Shown: positions 55,691-63,113 of the stretch, piece by piece | Layout of the letters: every line of letters begins with the position of its first letter | Position numbering within the stretch: the stretch's first letter is position 1 | Assembly: GCF_000763945.1 (NCBI RefSeq) | Contig: NZ_JQFJ01000002.1 | Span: forward strand, 1,488,001-1,552,000 | Origin: Sphingopyxis sp. MWB1 | Lineage (GTDB): Bacteria; Pseudomonadota; Alphaproteobacteria; Sphingomonadales; Sphingomonadaceae | Length of the DNA stretch: 64,000 nucleotides | Direction of reading: 5' to 3' | The notes under the pieces: model-generated | What the model was told of the DNA's origin: nothing | Database searches by the model: none | The model's input: the letters and a program-made list of their open reading frames with translations, nothing else | Translations under genes and position numbers: made by a program

Positions 55691-55750
55691 TTTCAGGAGG
55701 GGAGAGCCTGAAAGGCTGGGCCGGGACGCAAGTTCCGGCCCTCTTTTTTT
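55691..55750 (+). ncRNA. Candidate small structured RNA ending in a second terminator
   Basis: Past the amtB terminator, TTTCAGG (55691-55697) pairs with CCTGAAA (55707-55713), exposing the purine-rich loop AGGGGAGAG. A 10-bp hairpin with a GCAA tetraloop follows (55718-55741, one G-U pair) and ends in TCTTTTTTT. No open reading frame fits here, and the next gene (VOC, minus strand) is convergent. It could be a small RNA with its own terminator, or simply the 3' end region of the convergent pair. No clear promoter was recognised. The rest of the 55508-55873 gap shows no gene. Confidence 0.4.
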
Positions 55751-55873
55751 GCCCCCCTCTTCAAGGGCGGAAATTTACCCTTATCTTTCAATATATTGCT
55801 GCGGATCGACAGCCGCCACGCGCCGCCGACGGCTGCGCAGGGCGCCCGGCTCGAATCATCGCAAAGTCGCCGG

Positions 55874-56248
55874 TCAATTCGACATTTCCGATTCTGAGAA
55901 CATGAAGCAATTACCATCGGGATCATAAAAGCTGAGTAAGCGAACCATTCCCGGAACATGTTGAATATCGCCATCCTGCCGGACCCCATGGGAATCCAGA
56001 TGCGCCTTGGCCGCAGCAATATCCGCCACCTCGAAAACATTGGTCGCGCCGCCGCCCTGCGGCACCGCTTCGACCTCGCTCAGCCCGATATTCACCCCCG
56101 GCATCGGCGTCGCCAGCTCGCACCATCCCATATCGTCCATCCGATAGAGCGGCTTGCAGCCCATCACCTTTTCATACCAGCCAATGGACGCATCCATATC
56201 GGTGACTCCCAGCGAACAGGTCATTTCCGCCTTCATCTCCAACGCCAT
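55874..56248 (-). CDS. VOC (glyoxalase/bleomycin-resistance) family protein
   Basis: This is 124 residues from the ATG at 56248; this start is preferred because an AAGGGA site lies 6 bp before it. The single betaalphabetabetabeta unit reads TCSLGVTDMDASIGWYEKVMGCKPLYRM ... ATNVFEVADIAAAKAHL ... LSFYDPDGNCFMFSE. Metal-ligand candidates are Glu in CELATP and Glu near the end. Its reaction is unknown. It is divergent from the winged-helix regulator gene, with 86 bp between starts, so the regulator probably controls it. Confidence 0.85.
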   Translation of the reverse strand: MALEMKAEMTCSLGVTDMDASIGWYEKVMGCKPLYRMDDMGWCELATPMPGVNIGLSEVEAVPQGGGATNVFEVADIAAAKAHLDSHGVRQDGDIQHVPGMVRLLSFYDPDGNCFMFSESEMSN

Positions 56249-56334
56249 TTCCATTCCCTTCCCTATCAGCGGAATCGCCGCTGCCCACATCAAGACATTT
56301 GCCTTGACGGTCTGGTTTGTATATTTAGTTGAAT

Positions 56335-56877
56335 ATGTCGTCAATCGTCGCCGACCCACTTCTGCTTCAACTCAGCAGTCACCGCTGGTTGATACCCTTG
56401 CTCGCCGATCTGGCGGCGCGTCGCGGCGCGCGCTTCGTCGAGTTGATCCATCGGCTGGGCATATCGCGCGACAGCCTGACCCGCACCCTGGCCGCCGCCG
56501 CCAATCTGGGGTGGGTGACCCGCAATCCGGGCCATGGCCACCCGCTCCGCCCCGAATATCTGCTGACGGCCGCCGGACAGGCCGCCGCCCTGCGCGCAGC
56601 GAGAATCGCGCATGCCCAAGGAAACATCGGCCTTTCGCTGGGCACCGGCACACGCTGGGGCCTGCCCATCGTCGCGGGCATCGAAAGCGGGGCCGACCGC
56701 TTCAACGCTCTGTCACGCTTGCTCGTGCCGGCGACGCCCCGCGCGCTGTCGCAAGGGCTGGTCGCGCTTGATCGTCAGGGGCTGGTGACGCGCGCGATCC
56801 TCGACCACAGACCGCCGGTCAGCCGCTATGCCTTGACCGACAGCGGCCACGCCCTCGCCGCCGCCTGCACCTTATAG
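56335..56877 (+). CDS. Double winged-helix (HxlR-like) transcriptional regulator
   Basis: The 180-residue protein shows two similar halves. The first (about 10-80) has SSHRWLIPLLADLAARRGARFVELIHRLGISRDSLTRTL; the second (about 100-178) has GTRWGLPIVAGIESGADRFNALSRLLVPATPRALSQGLVAL. Both look like an HxlR/ArsR-type helix-turn-helix preceded by a Trp-containing helix. A fused pair in one chain would act as a monomeric dimer-like binder. It is divergent from the VOC gene; the shared 86-bp region contains TTGACG and TATATT-like boxes. Confidence 0.7.
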   Translation: MSSIVADPLLLQLSSHRWLIPLLADLAARRGARFVELIHRLGISRDSLTRTLAAAANLGWVTRNPGHGHPLRPEYLLTAAGQAAALRAARIAHAQGNIGLSLGTGTRWGLPIVAGIESGADRFNALSRLLVPATPRALSQGLVALDRQGLVTRAILDHRPPVSRYALTDSGHALAAACTL

Positions 56878-56909
56878 GCCGGGGGGCAGCTGCGCCCCGG
56901 AGAGCAGCC

Positions 56910-58496
56910 TCAGGCGATGGCTGCCGCCACAAAATCCGCCGCACGCTCGCCGATCATGATGCTGGGCGCATTGGTATTGCCGCTGACCAGCCGGGGCATA
57001 ATGCTCGCATCGGCGACCCACAGCCCGTCGATGCCACGCAGCTTCAGCGTCGGATCCACCACGGCGTCCGTATCGCTGCCCATGCGGCAGGTACCGACGG
57101 GGTGATAGACGGTGTCCGCCCGGCTGCGGATCAGCGCGTCGAGCGCCGCATCATCGTCCATATCGACCGGATAGCGGTTGCGCCCCGCATAGTCGGACAG
57201 CGGCGGGGTTTCGACGATCCGGTGCATCATCCGCACGCCTGCGCGCAGGCTGTCCATGTCGCGATCATCGGTCAGAAAGCCGGGGTCAATCGCCGGGGCC
57301 GCCGCGGCATCGGGCGCGGCGAGCCGCACCGTCCCGCGGCTTTCGGGGCGCAGCACACAGGCATGACAGGAAAAGCCATGCCCCTTCACCTTGGTGCGGC
57401 CATGATCTTCCAGCATCGCGGGAACGAAATGATATTGAATATCGGGCACGGGCAGATCGGGCCGCGATTTCCAGAAGCCGCCCGCTTCGGCGAAACAGGT
57501 GGTCATGATTCCGGTGCGCCGCATGCGATGTTCGAAAATCGCCTTCACCATGCGCCATGTCCCGCCCAGACTGTTGCCAATAGGATCGGTCGAGCGCGTT
57601 TCCCAGCTCGAAACATAGTCGATATGGTCTTGCAGATCTTCGCCGACGCGGGCGCGGTCCGCCACAACATCGACCCCCATGTTGCGCAGATGCACGGCGG
57701 GCCCGATGCCGGAGAGCATTAATATCTGCGGGCTGCCAAAGGCCCCCGCTGACAGGATGACACCCGCCCGCGCGTGCAGCCTCTCGTGCCCCGCGCCGCG
57801 CCGGATAATGACGCCGGTCGCGCGCCCTTCTTCTACGACGATTTTTTCCACCAGCGCGCCGGTGCGAATATCCAGATTGGGCTTCCCACGCAGCGGCTCG
57901 ACATAGGCGCGCGCCGCCGACCAGCGCTCGCCGCCCTTTTGCGTGACCTGATAGAGGCCAAAGCCTTCATTATCGCGGCGATTGAAATCATCGGTGCGTG
58001 GCAGTTGCAGCGCGGCCGCGCTTTCGACAAAGCGCCGGCTCGTCACATTGGGCCAGCGCTGGTCGACGACACTGAGCGGGCCGTCGCCGCCATGAAATTC
58101 ATCACCGCCGCGCTCATTGCCCTCGCTACGCTTGAAATAGGGGAGGACGTCGGCATAGCTCCACCCCGCCGCCCCCAGCGCCGCCCACTGATCATAGTCA
58201 AAGGCCGTGCCGCGAATATACAGCATGGCGTTGATCGCGCTCGATCCGCCCAGCCCGCGCCCGCGCGGCTGATACCCCCGCCGTCCGTTCAACCCCTTTT
58301 GCGGCACGGTTTCATATTGCCAGTTCGACGCCTTGGGGATGAAGGGCATCAACCCCGGCGTCTTGACGGCCAGAATATCATTATGCCCCCCCGCCTCGAT
58401 CAGGCAGACGCGCCGCCGCCCGTCCGCCGCAAGCCGTCCCGCCGCCGCGCTGCCCGCGCTGCCGCCACCGATGATGATGATATCAAACTGGTCCAA
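56910..58496 (-). CDS. GMC-family oxidoreductase (choline/alcohol dehydrogenase-like)
   Basis: This is a 528-residue FAD enzyme. The FAD fold is [17 protein letters not shown], followed by [18 protein letters not shown]. The catalytic His and Asn are in [12 protein letters not shown] and [19 protein letters not shown]. These enzymes oxidise alcohols; choline, PEG and long-chain alcohols are typical substrates in sphingomonads. The substrate is not decided. No betaine-aldehyde dehydrogenase is adjacent, which argues against a simple choline-to-betaine role. Confidence 0.9.
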   Translation of the reverse strand: MDQFDIIIIGGGSAGSAAAGRLAADGRRRVCLIEAGGHNDILAVKTPGLMPFIPKASNWQYETVPQKGLNGRRGYQPRGRGLGGSSAINAMLYIRGTAFDYDQWAALGAAGWSYADVLPYFKRSEGNERGGDEFHGGDGPLSVVDQRWPNVTSRRFVESAAALQLPRTDDFNRRDNEGFGLYQVTQKGGERWSAARAYVEPLRGKPNLDIRTGALVEKIVVEEGRATGVIIRRGAGHERLHARAGVILSAGAFGSPQILMLSGIGPAVHLRNMGVDVVADRARVGEDLQDHIDYVSSWETRSTDPIGNSLGGTWRMVKAIFEHRMRRTGIMTTCFAEAGGFWKSRPDLPVPDIQYHFVPAMLEDHGRTKVKGHGFSCHACVLRPESRGTVRLAAPDAAAAPAIDPGFLTDDRDMDSLRAGVRMMHRIVETPPLSDYAGRNRYPVDMDDDAALDALIRSRADTVYHPVGTCRMGSDTDAVVDPTLKLRGIDGLWVADASIMPRLVSGNTNAPSIMIGERAADFVAAAIA

Positions 58497-58640
58497 TGCC
58501 GCTCTCCCACTGCCCCTTCGGGGGTCTGCTTGTCGCTTACATGAATGTCATCAGCGCGCGAAGCAAGGAGAAGATGGCCGCATGACAGCCCTCGCGCGCC
58601 AAGGCGCGACAGGCGGAACGTCGGGAAAAGCGAGAAGAGA

Positions 58641-58699
58641 TGGAGCCGAGCCGGAATCGAACAACTTAAATTTTCTGATTTGATTACAATCGGTTGTTC
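58641..58699 (-). other. tRNA 3'-end-like fragment, possible attachment site
   Basis: Read on the minus strand, 58641-58662 gives GTTCGATTCCGGCTCGGC-TCCA, which has the T-loop and terminal CCA pattern of a tRNA 3' end. No matching 5' part is present and the acceptor is two bases short, so it is not a working tRNA. Beside it, GAACAAC (58659-58665) and GTTGTTC (58693-58699) form a 7-bp inverted repeat. Such fragments are left where an element integrates into a tRNA 3' end. It lies at the border between core genes and the accessory genes on the right. No other gene is seen in the 58497-58801 gap. Confidence 0.35.
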
Positions 58700-58801
58700 T
58701 GTTACACGTGGCATGGGTGCCCCCAATTAGGCCCCGAGAATTCCTTCCTTCAAAGGTAATCGAACCGGCTCCGGGCACGGCGCAGTAATGGATGCGCGAT
58801 C

Positions 58802-59377
58802 CTACTCCCGATGCGCGAGCGCGACTCTACGACACCGTGCGAGTGCGCGTCCGATATGCTTCTCGACGGCCTTGTTGCTCATGCCAAGTTCGTCGGCGAT
58901 ATTCCGATATGTCATGCCACGCAGGCGGTGCATTAGGAATATGCGCCGGGTCTTTCGTGACAGCGGGCGAAGCGCTCGCCGGAAGGCCCTCCGCAATTCC
59001 ATCGCCTCGACGTGCCGTTCCTGCTCGGGCGCCACGGGTGCATCGCAGGTTTCGTCGAACTGACAAGCGGCGCCTCCCTCGCGCATAATCTTACGCGCTC
59101 GCTCAATCAGCAGATTGTGCGCTATCCGCGCCAAATAGGGGCGCGGATATTCCACCCGATCAAACGCGCCGCTGCGAAGCAGACGCGTGAAAGCTTCCTG
59201 CACAAGATCGGACGCGGCATCAGGCCCGATCCTCCTCCGGAAATAATGAAACAACCACACTCGCTCGGCGCGATAGAAGGTCGCGAAATCATTTCCCGAA
59301 CCGGGCGAGGCAAGAGTTTCCTCCCGTATTCGAACGCCGGAAACGTGTTCGCGTACGACAAATGCGCCCGTCACCAT
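58802..59377 (-). CDS. ECF-type RNA polymerase sigma factor, second of a tandem pair
   Basis: The 191-residue protein has region 2 (FRRRIGPDAASDLVQEAFTRLLR and RPYLARIAHNLLIERARK) and region 4 (LSRKTRRIFLMHRLRGMTYRNIADELGMSNKAVEKHIGRAL). The N-terminus carries about 30 extra residues. It overlaps the preceding sigma gene by seven bases. The pair are clear paralogues. The FecI-like region 4 would suit control of a TonB system, but no fecR or TonB receptor follows. No anti-sigma factor is recognised in the operon. Confidence 0.87.
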   Translation of the reverse strand: MVTGAFVVREHVSGVRIREETLASPGSGNDFATFYRAERVWLFHYFRRRIGPDAASDLVQEAFTRLLRSGAFDRVEYPRPYLARIAHNLLIERARKIMREGGAACQFDETCDAPVAPEQERHVEAMELRRAFRRALRPLSRKTRRIFLMHRLRGMTYRNIADELGMSNKAVEKHIGRALARCRRVALAHRE

Positions 59378-59880
59378 TGCGCGGCGACTACAGCGCGGCA
59401 GCGCGCGAGAGCCCGCACCATATGGTAATCGACGGTCGCGATGCTGATGCCCAGGCCCGCCGCGATCTCCTTATAGCTCATGCGCTTCACCCGGCGCATC
59501 ATGAATACGCGCCGGGTCTTCGGCGGCATGGCGCGAATGGTCTGCCGGTAGAGTCGAAACAGGTCGATCGCTTCGATTCGCCGTGTCTGGTCGGCCCGCG
59601 ACGCCGCGTCACGCTCGTCGTCGAAGGGAAAGAAAATCGGCATGTCGTGCCGTTTCCTGCGCGCGCGATCGATCAGTAGGTTGCGGGTAACCCGCGATAG
59701 ATAGGCGGCCGGGTTATCGACGCGACCCAGCGCCTCGCGGCGCAGAAAGCGCGCGAACACCTCTTGCACCAGATCGGGTGCCTCGTCGGAGCCGACCCTG
59801 CGCCGCAGCTTACGCAACAGGCGCCGATACTCGGTGCGATATAGGTCCTCGAAGGCGGCGGTCGAAGCGGGGGCGGTCAT
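59371..59880 (-). CDS. ECF-type RNA polymerase sigma factor, first of a tandem pair
   Basis: The 169-residue protein has region 2 (RRRVGSDEAPDLVQEVFARFLRRE and AAYLSRVTRNLLIDRARR) and region 4 (MPPKTRRVFMMRRVKRMSYKEIAAGLGISIATVDYHMVRAL). It overlaps the upstream nucleotidyltransferase gene by four bases (ATGA) and the downstream sigma gene by seven, so all three are translationally coupled. The regulator and target promoters are unknown. Confidence 0.87.
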   Translation of the reverse strand: MTAPASTAAFEDLYRTEYRRLLRKLRRRVGSDEAPDLVQEVFARFLRREALGRVDNPAAYLSRVTRNLLIDRARRKRHDMPIFFPFDDERDAASRADQTRRIEAIDLFRLYRQTIRAMPPKTRRVFMMRRVKRMSYKEIAAGLGISIATVDYHMVRALARCRAVVAAQW

Positions 59881-60371
59881 AGCCGCGCTCCCTTGCGTTC
59901 GCGCTCGTTGAGCGGCGCATCGCGCGAGGCCCGGTAAAGGGTGATGCCTGCTTCGATCCGGTCGAGGATGAAAGTGTCACCCTCGGCCTTGGCAATGCGA
60001 ATGTCGGCGCGGGAATAGAGTTCGAGGCTGACCGCGCAGCGATCGCCAAGCTCGCTGCCGATGATTTCGCGGGCGCGCCTCCAGCAACATTCCTCTTTGA
60101 AGAGCGGGTGATTGACGACGATCCACAGTTCGTAATCGGAAAAGTTGATCGTCTTTTCGTCTTCGTACCAAGATCGTCGCGCATAGGGGCCGATCAGGAT
60201 GATCCGCCTGATCTGCCCCGGTTCGGGGGCCTGCACCTGATCGGGATCGAAGAAAGCGCGCAGGATGCGCGTGATCCGCTCGATCTCACCCTGCTTGCGG
60301 CGGATGAGATGGTCGACGCGCGTCATCACGACTTCGCGCGCGTAGAAGTCCTTCGGTTTGGGGAGTGTCAT
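59877..60371 (-). CDS. Degenerate nucleotidyltransferase (MNT-like) fold protein
   Basis: This is 164 residues from the ATG at 60371. The segment ILIGPYARRSWYEDEK...INFSDYELWIVVNH aligns with the ILFGSYARGDW...SDYDILVIVS of the MNT domain in the nucleotidyltransferase-HEPN protein at the right end of this window. The substrate Ser of the GS motif is Pro62 here, and the second catalytic Asp is Glu81 (SDYE), so activity is probably lost or changed. The HEPN half is missing. It heads an overlapping operon with two sigma factors, so a sensor or anti-sigma-like role is conceivable. Confidence 0.68.
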   Translation of the reverse strand: MTLPKPKDFYAREVVMTRVDHLIRRKQGEIERITRILRAFFDPDQVQAPEPGQIRRIILIGPYARRSWYEDEKTINFSDYELWIVVNHPLFKEECCWRRAREIIGSELGDRCAVSLELYSRADIRIAKAEGDTFILDRIEAGITLYRASRDAPLNERERKGARL

Positions 60372-60696
60372 TTGCAGCTCGCACAGCGGCGGTCCGCGCC
60401 ATCGTGCGCGGGTGTGCAAGCGGTGTCCGCTGCGCGCCGCCAATGCGGTCTACAGCAACTGCCCGACCCTCGGCCGGACCTGCATGATGCTGGCAGGATA
60501 ATCCTCGGGATGGCCGCCAGTCATTCCATCCCGTGCGCGAGATCATGCCATTTTCTGAACGTTCCGGCAAGCGAGGCGTAAACGATGATGCCCCTCCACG
60601 GTCCGGATGGCGAATATTCACGCTTGCAGGGCAAAACACTTTAAGATAAACACAAAAATGTGCAGTGCAGGAAAAACGTTGAAGGGCTGGAATCGC
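60372..60696. other. Divergent intergenic region in the accessory island
   Basis: No gene was found. The left half is GC-rich like the sigma operon. The right half, from about 60600, is AT-richer, matching the following gene. A Cys-containing short frame around 60415-60500 is too short to support. Confidence 0.4.
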
Positions 60697-61374
60697 ATGG
60701 ACGCTTACGAGCTATTGAAAGCAACGGCCAGCGGGATGATCGTGCGCGACATACCGATGGCATTCTGGTCAGACCTGCGCGCTTTGACGGTCATCGCCTA
60801 TGCAGATGCATTCGCTGAAGTTGACGCAGACAAGACCGTTCTGCCCGACCAAAAGATCGATGACCTTCTGCAGCGTCGGCATTTCAAGATGGAGAAGCTG
60901 ATTGTCGATCTCGCAGTTAGGCATGGTCTTTCGCATTCGATGAGCCTCATCGTTCAGAACAACCGCCGCCATGCCTATGTGTTCAAGGGTGACGTAGCGA
61001 TGACGCAGTCTTACGTTCAGGCTATCGGCATGATGCCGCAGCCAGCGAAATTTCGCGAGCGGCTTGCCAACTCGATGGACTTGCCTCGTCTCGATCTTGG
61101 CGACGAGCCGGACGGCGCGTTTCTGATGCCGACGCTGTATGGGCTAATCGCCCACAATCCGGTAGGACGTCGCTTCCGCGCCGATGAACAAAAGTTGGGC
61201 ATGATCCAGTTTTGCCTTCCTGCTGCGGACTGCCGCGCGTGGGCTGTAGAATTTGCGATAGCCGAAATTTTGGATGCTTACCCTGCAACGCCGAAAAAGG
61301 ACGCTCCGAAGCGGTCCATGCCCTGGAAGACGCCGAAGCGTGATGGCGATACTGGGACGGACGGCAAAAAGTGA
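60697..61374 (+). CDS. Protein of unknown function coupled to the XRE/ImmA-IrrE protein
   Basis: This is 225 residues from the ATG at 60697 (MDAYELLKATASGMIVRDIPM). I recognise no domain. The N-terminal half is helical, and an acidic tail region gives way to a Lys/Asp-rich C-terminus (PKKDAPKRSMPWKTPKRDGDTGTD). Composition is more AT-rich than the chromosomal genes. Its stop overlaps the GTG start of the metallopeptidase gene (GTGA), the usual layout of a toxin-antitoxin or protease-substrate pair. It may be the partner or target of that protein. Confidence 0.7.
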   Translation: MDAYELLKATASGMIVRDIPMAFWSDLRALTVIAYADAFAEVDADKTVLPDQKIDDLLQRRHFKMEKLIVDLAVRHGLSHSMSLIVQNNRRHAYVFKGDVAMTQSYVQAIGMMPQPAKFRERLANSMDLPRLDLGDEPDGAFLMPTLYGLIAHNPVGRRFRADEQKLGMIQFCLPAADCRAWAVEFAIAEILDAYPATPKKDAPKRSMPWKTPKRDGDTGTDGKK

Positions 61375-62558
61375 GTGTAATTGCACAAGGTTTTGTTGGG
61401 GAACGTCTGACCGAAGCGCGAATGGCGCTTGGCATCAGCGCGACGGTGTTTGCCGATTTAGTTGACCTGAGCGTCCAATCCGTATCGAAGTATGAAAATG
61501 GCCGGCAAACGCCAAAGCTAGATGGCGTTCACAAGTTCGCTGCAATTCTCAAGGTTCCTTACGATTACTTCTTTCGCCCAATGGTTACAAAGGATGAAAA
61601 GCCGATTTTTTGGCGCGCGCGCCTGTCAGCGCCGCCGTCCGCACGTGATCGAGCGGAAGTTCGTCTCGAATGGATGAAAGAGGTTGTCGATTATCTTGCG
61701 TCGTATTTCGACCTTCCCGCGCTCCACGTCCCTCGTTTCGATTTCTCCGAAGAGAGTTTCGGTAACTCCGATTTTATAGAGCGCGTGGCTCGCGAGATTA
61801 GGGAGTACTGGGACATTCGGCCTGGCCCAATGCCGGACACCATCGAACAACTCGAAACCAATGGCATACTGGTATCCCGTATCCATGTTCGCGCCGACAA
61901 GCTGGATGCGTTTTCACAATGGTCGGATCGTTTCAATGTGCCATTTGTGATGCTGTCGCGCGACAAGGCCAGCGCCTGCCGCCAGCGGTTCGACGTGCTG
62001 CACGAATTAGTCCACATCGCCTGCCACGCCAATGTCTCGCATAAGCGGTTGAATGATCGAGCCTTCTACAAGGCGATTGAGAAGCAGGCCGATCAAATCG
62101 CATCGGCCATGTTGCTGCCAGAAGCAGAGTTCGTCGGCGAACTCTACGCTCCTTCGCTGGACGGGTTTTTGACCCTGAAGGAACGCTGGGGGGCGTCTGT
62201 TGCCGCCATGATTATGCGCAGCAAGCAGCTCGATCTTATAGATGACGATGATGCGCGGCGCCTCTGGATAAACTACAATCGCCGCGGCTGGCGCAACGGC
62301 GAGCCACTGGATGGAAAACTCGAAAAGGAAGAACCTCACCTAATTCGACGCAGCTTCGAGCTTCTCATGGAAGAAGGTGTGCAATCGGCTTCTCAAATCG
62401 TGAAAGCTCTCCCGTTCCCGACAGCTGACTTGGAAGAGTTGGCGGACCTAGAGCCGGGAGCCCTTTCGGGAGAAACTCAATCTCGCGCTGCACCAATCTT
62501 GAAGGACGAGTTTCGTCAAGATTCCAATGTGGTGAGTATTTTCGGGAGAAAGGGCTAG
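61371..62558 (+). CDS. XRE-family HTH and ImmA/IrrE metallopeptidase fusion protein
   Basis: The 395-residue protein has an N-terminal helix-turn-helix (residues 5-65, ERLTEARMALGISATVFADLVDLSVQSVSKYENGRQTPKL) and a central zinc-peptidase domain with the HExxH motif in DVLHELVHIACH near residue 207. ATP is not needed by this family. The C-terminus has helical repeats. ImmA/IrrE proteins cleave repressors or regulate DNA-damage and phage responses. The fusion to XRE, with an upstream coupled partner of unknown function, resembles phage-defence toxin-antitoxin pairs such as RosmerTA as I recall them. The GTG start overlaps the partner stop. Confidence 0.88.
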   Translation: MSVIAQGFVGERLTEARMALGISATVFADLVDLSVQSVSKYENGRQTPKLDGVHKFAAILKVPYDYFFRPMVTKDEKPIFWRARLSAPPSARDRAEVRLEWMKEVVDYLASYFDLPALHVPRFDFSEESFGNSDFIERVAREIREYWDIRPGPMPDTIEQLETNGILVSRIHVRADKLDAFSQWSDRFNVPFVMLSRDKASACRQRFDVLHELVHIACHANVSHKRLNDRAFYKAIEKQADQIASAMLLPEAEFVGELYAPSLDGFLTLKERWGASVAAMIMRSKQLDLIDDDDARRLWINYNRRGWRNGEPLDGKLEKEEPHLIRRSFELLMEEGVQSASQIVKALPFPTADLEELADLEPGALSGETQSRAAPILKDEFRQDSNVVSIFGRKG

Positions 62559-62566
62559 ACCTACCT

Positions 62567-62784
62567 TCATCGCTTTTCAGCCAGCTTGTGTGAGATCTCT
62601 GCCCACCGCTCTGCCGTTATGTTCTGAGCACGCTTCTTGCCGTGTTTGCTGCCAAGCCGAGCGGCGGTGCTTTTCAGCTCGTTGCGGTCGTCCTCGTCGA
62701 TCTCGCCTGTCGCAATCTTCCGACCATGACAGCAAGGCCGATGGCGTCGCTCGGGTGCTTCTGTCCTTGTGGGCCTTTAGGCAT
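62567..62784 (-). pseudogene. Frameshifted small conserved protein gene ('MPKGPQGQK' family)
   Basis: The start at 62784 reads MPKGPQGQKHPSDAIGLAV, a small protein pattern I know from many alphaproteobacteria, but the frame soon hits a stop. In the next frame the rest of the protein is plain, from KIATGEIDEDDRNELKST to the end AEISHKLAEKR at 62567. A single missing A near 62714-62724 (GGAAG where GGAAAG would restore the frame) explains the break. It overlaps the preceding gene by eight bases (ATGCCTAA). It is either a real mutation, a sequencing slip in an A run, or programmed frameshifting. The function of the family is unknown. Confidence 0.75.
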
Positions 62785-63097
62785 CGCTCTCGCTGTTGTC
62801 ATGTTTCGCCGACTCAAGGGAAGCCAGATAATCATCGCGCCACGGCAAATCATCGAAAGACGGCTCATAGCCTCTTTCACGATATTCCGATTCCGAAAGC
62901 GGCATGTCTGACCCGCCATGAACATCTTGGACTTGCGCGTCCGCTTCCAACGGCGCGGGATTCTTGTATCGATAAATGCCGCGTCGAAGCGTCCTAGGGT
63001 CAACAGTCATACGGCCTCCCATGCTTTCCGCTAAGTATCTAGCTGATGCACGGCCGGATTGAAACCGCAAGCCCTTATAATACTCAAGCATGCGCAT
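62777..63097 (-). CDS. Small protein of unknown function in the HEPN operon
   Basis: This is 106 residues from the ATG at 63097, 16 bp after the nucleotidyltransferase-HEPN stop. It begins MRMLEYYKGLRFQSGRASARYLAES and has an acidic C-terminal half (ESEYRERGYEPSFDDLPWRDDY). I do not recognise a domain. It may be an accessory or antitoxin-like protein of the HEPN gene. The upstream in-frame alternative start (63172) would overlap that gene by 59 bases. Confidence 0.65.
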   Translation of the reverse strand: MRMLEYYKGLRFQSGRASARYLAESMGGRMTVDPRTLRRGIYRYKNPAPLEADAQVQDVHGGSDMPLSESEYRERGYEPSFDDLPWRDDYLASLESAKHDNSESDA

Positions 63098-63113
63098 TAT
63101 CGGCGCAACGTGA

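Noticed and set aside
55718..55750. Guanidine-II (mini-ykkC) or other known riboswitch
   Set aside because: The hairpin has ACG before its loop, but not the paired ACGR loops or conserved cores of known classes, and no target gene follows in the right direction.
58641..58730. A complete tRNA gene
   Set aside because: The 3' end looks like a tRNA, but no pairing acceptor 5' strand, D arm or proper anticodon arm can be folded in the preceding 70 nt.
60415..60500. Short plus-strand frame with several cysteines
   Set aside because: It is under 30 codons, has no ribosome site and matches no family I recognise.
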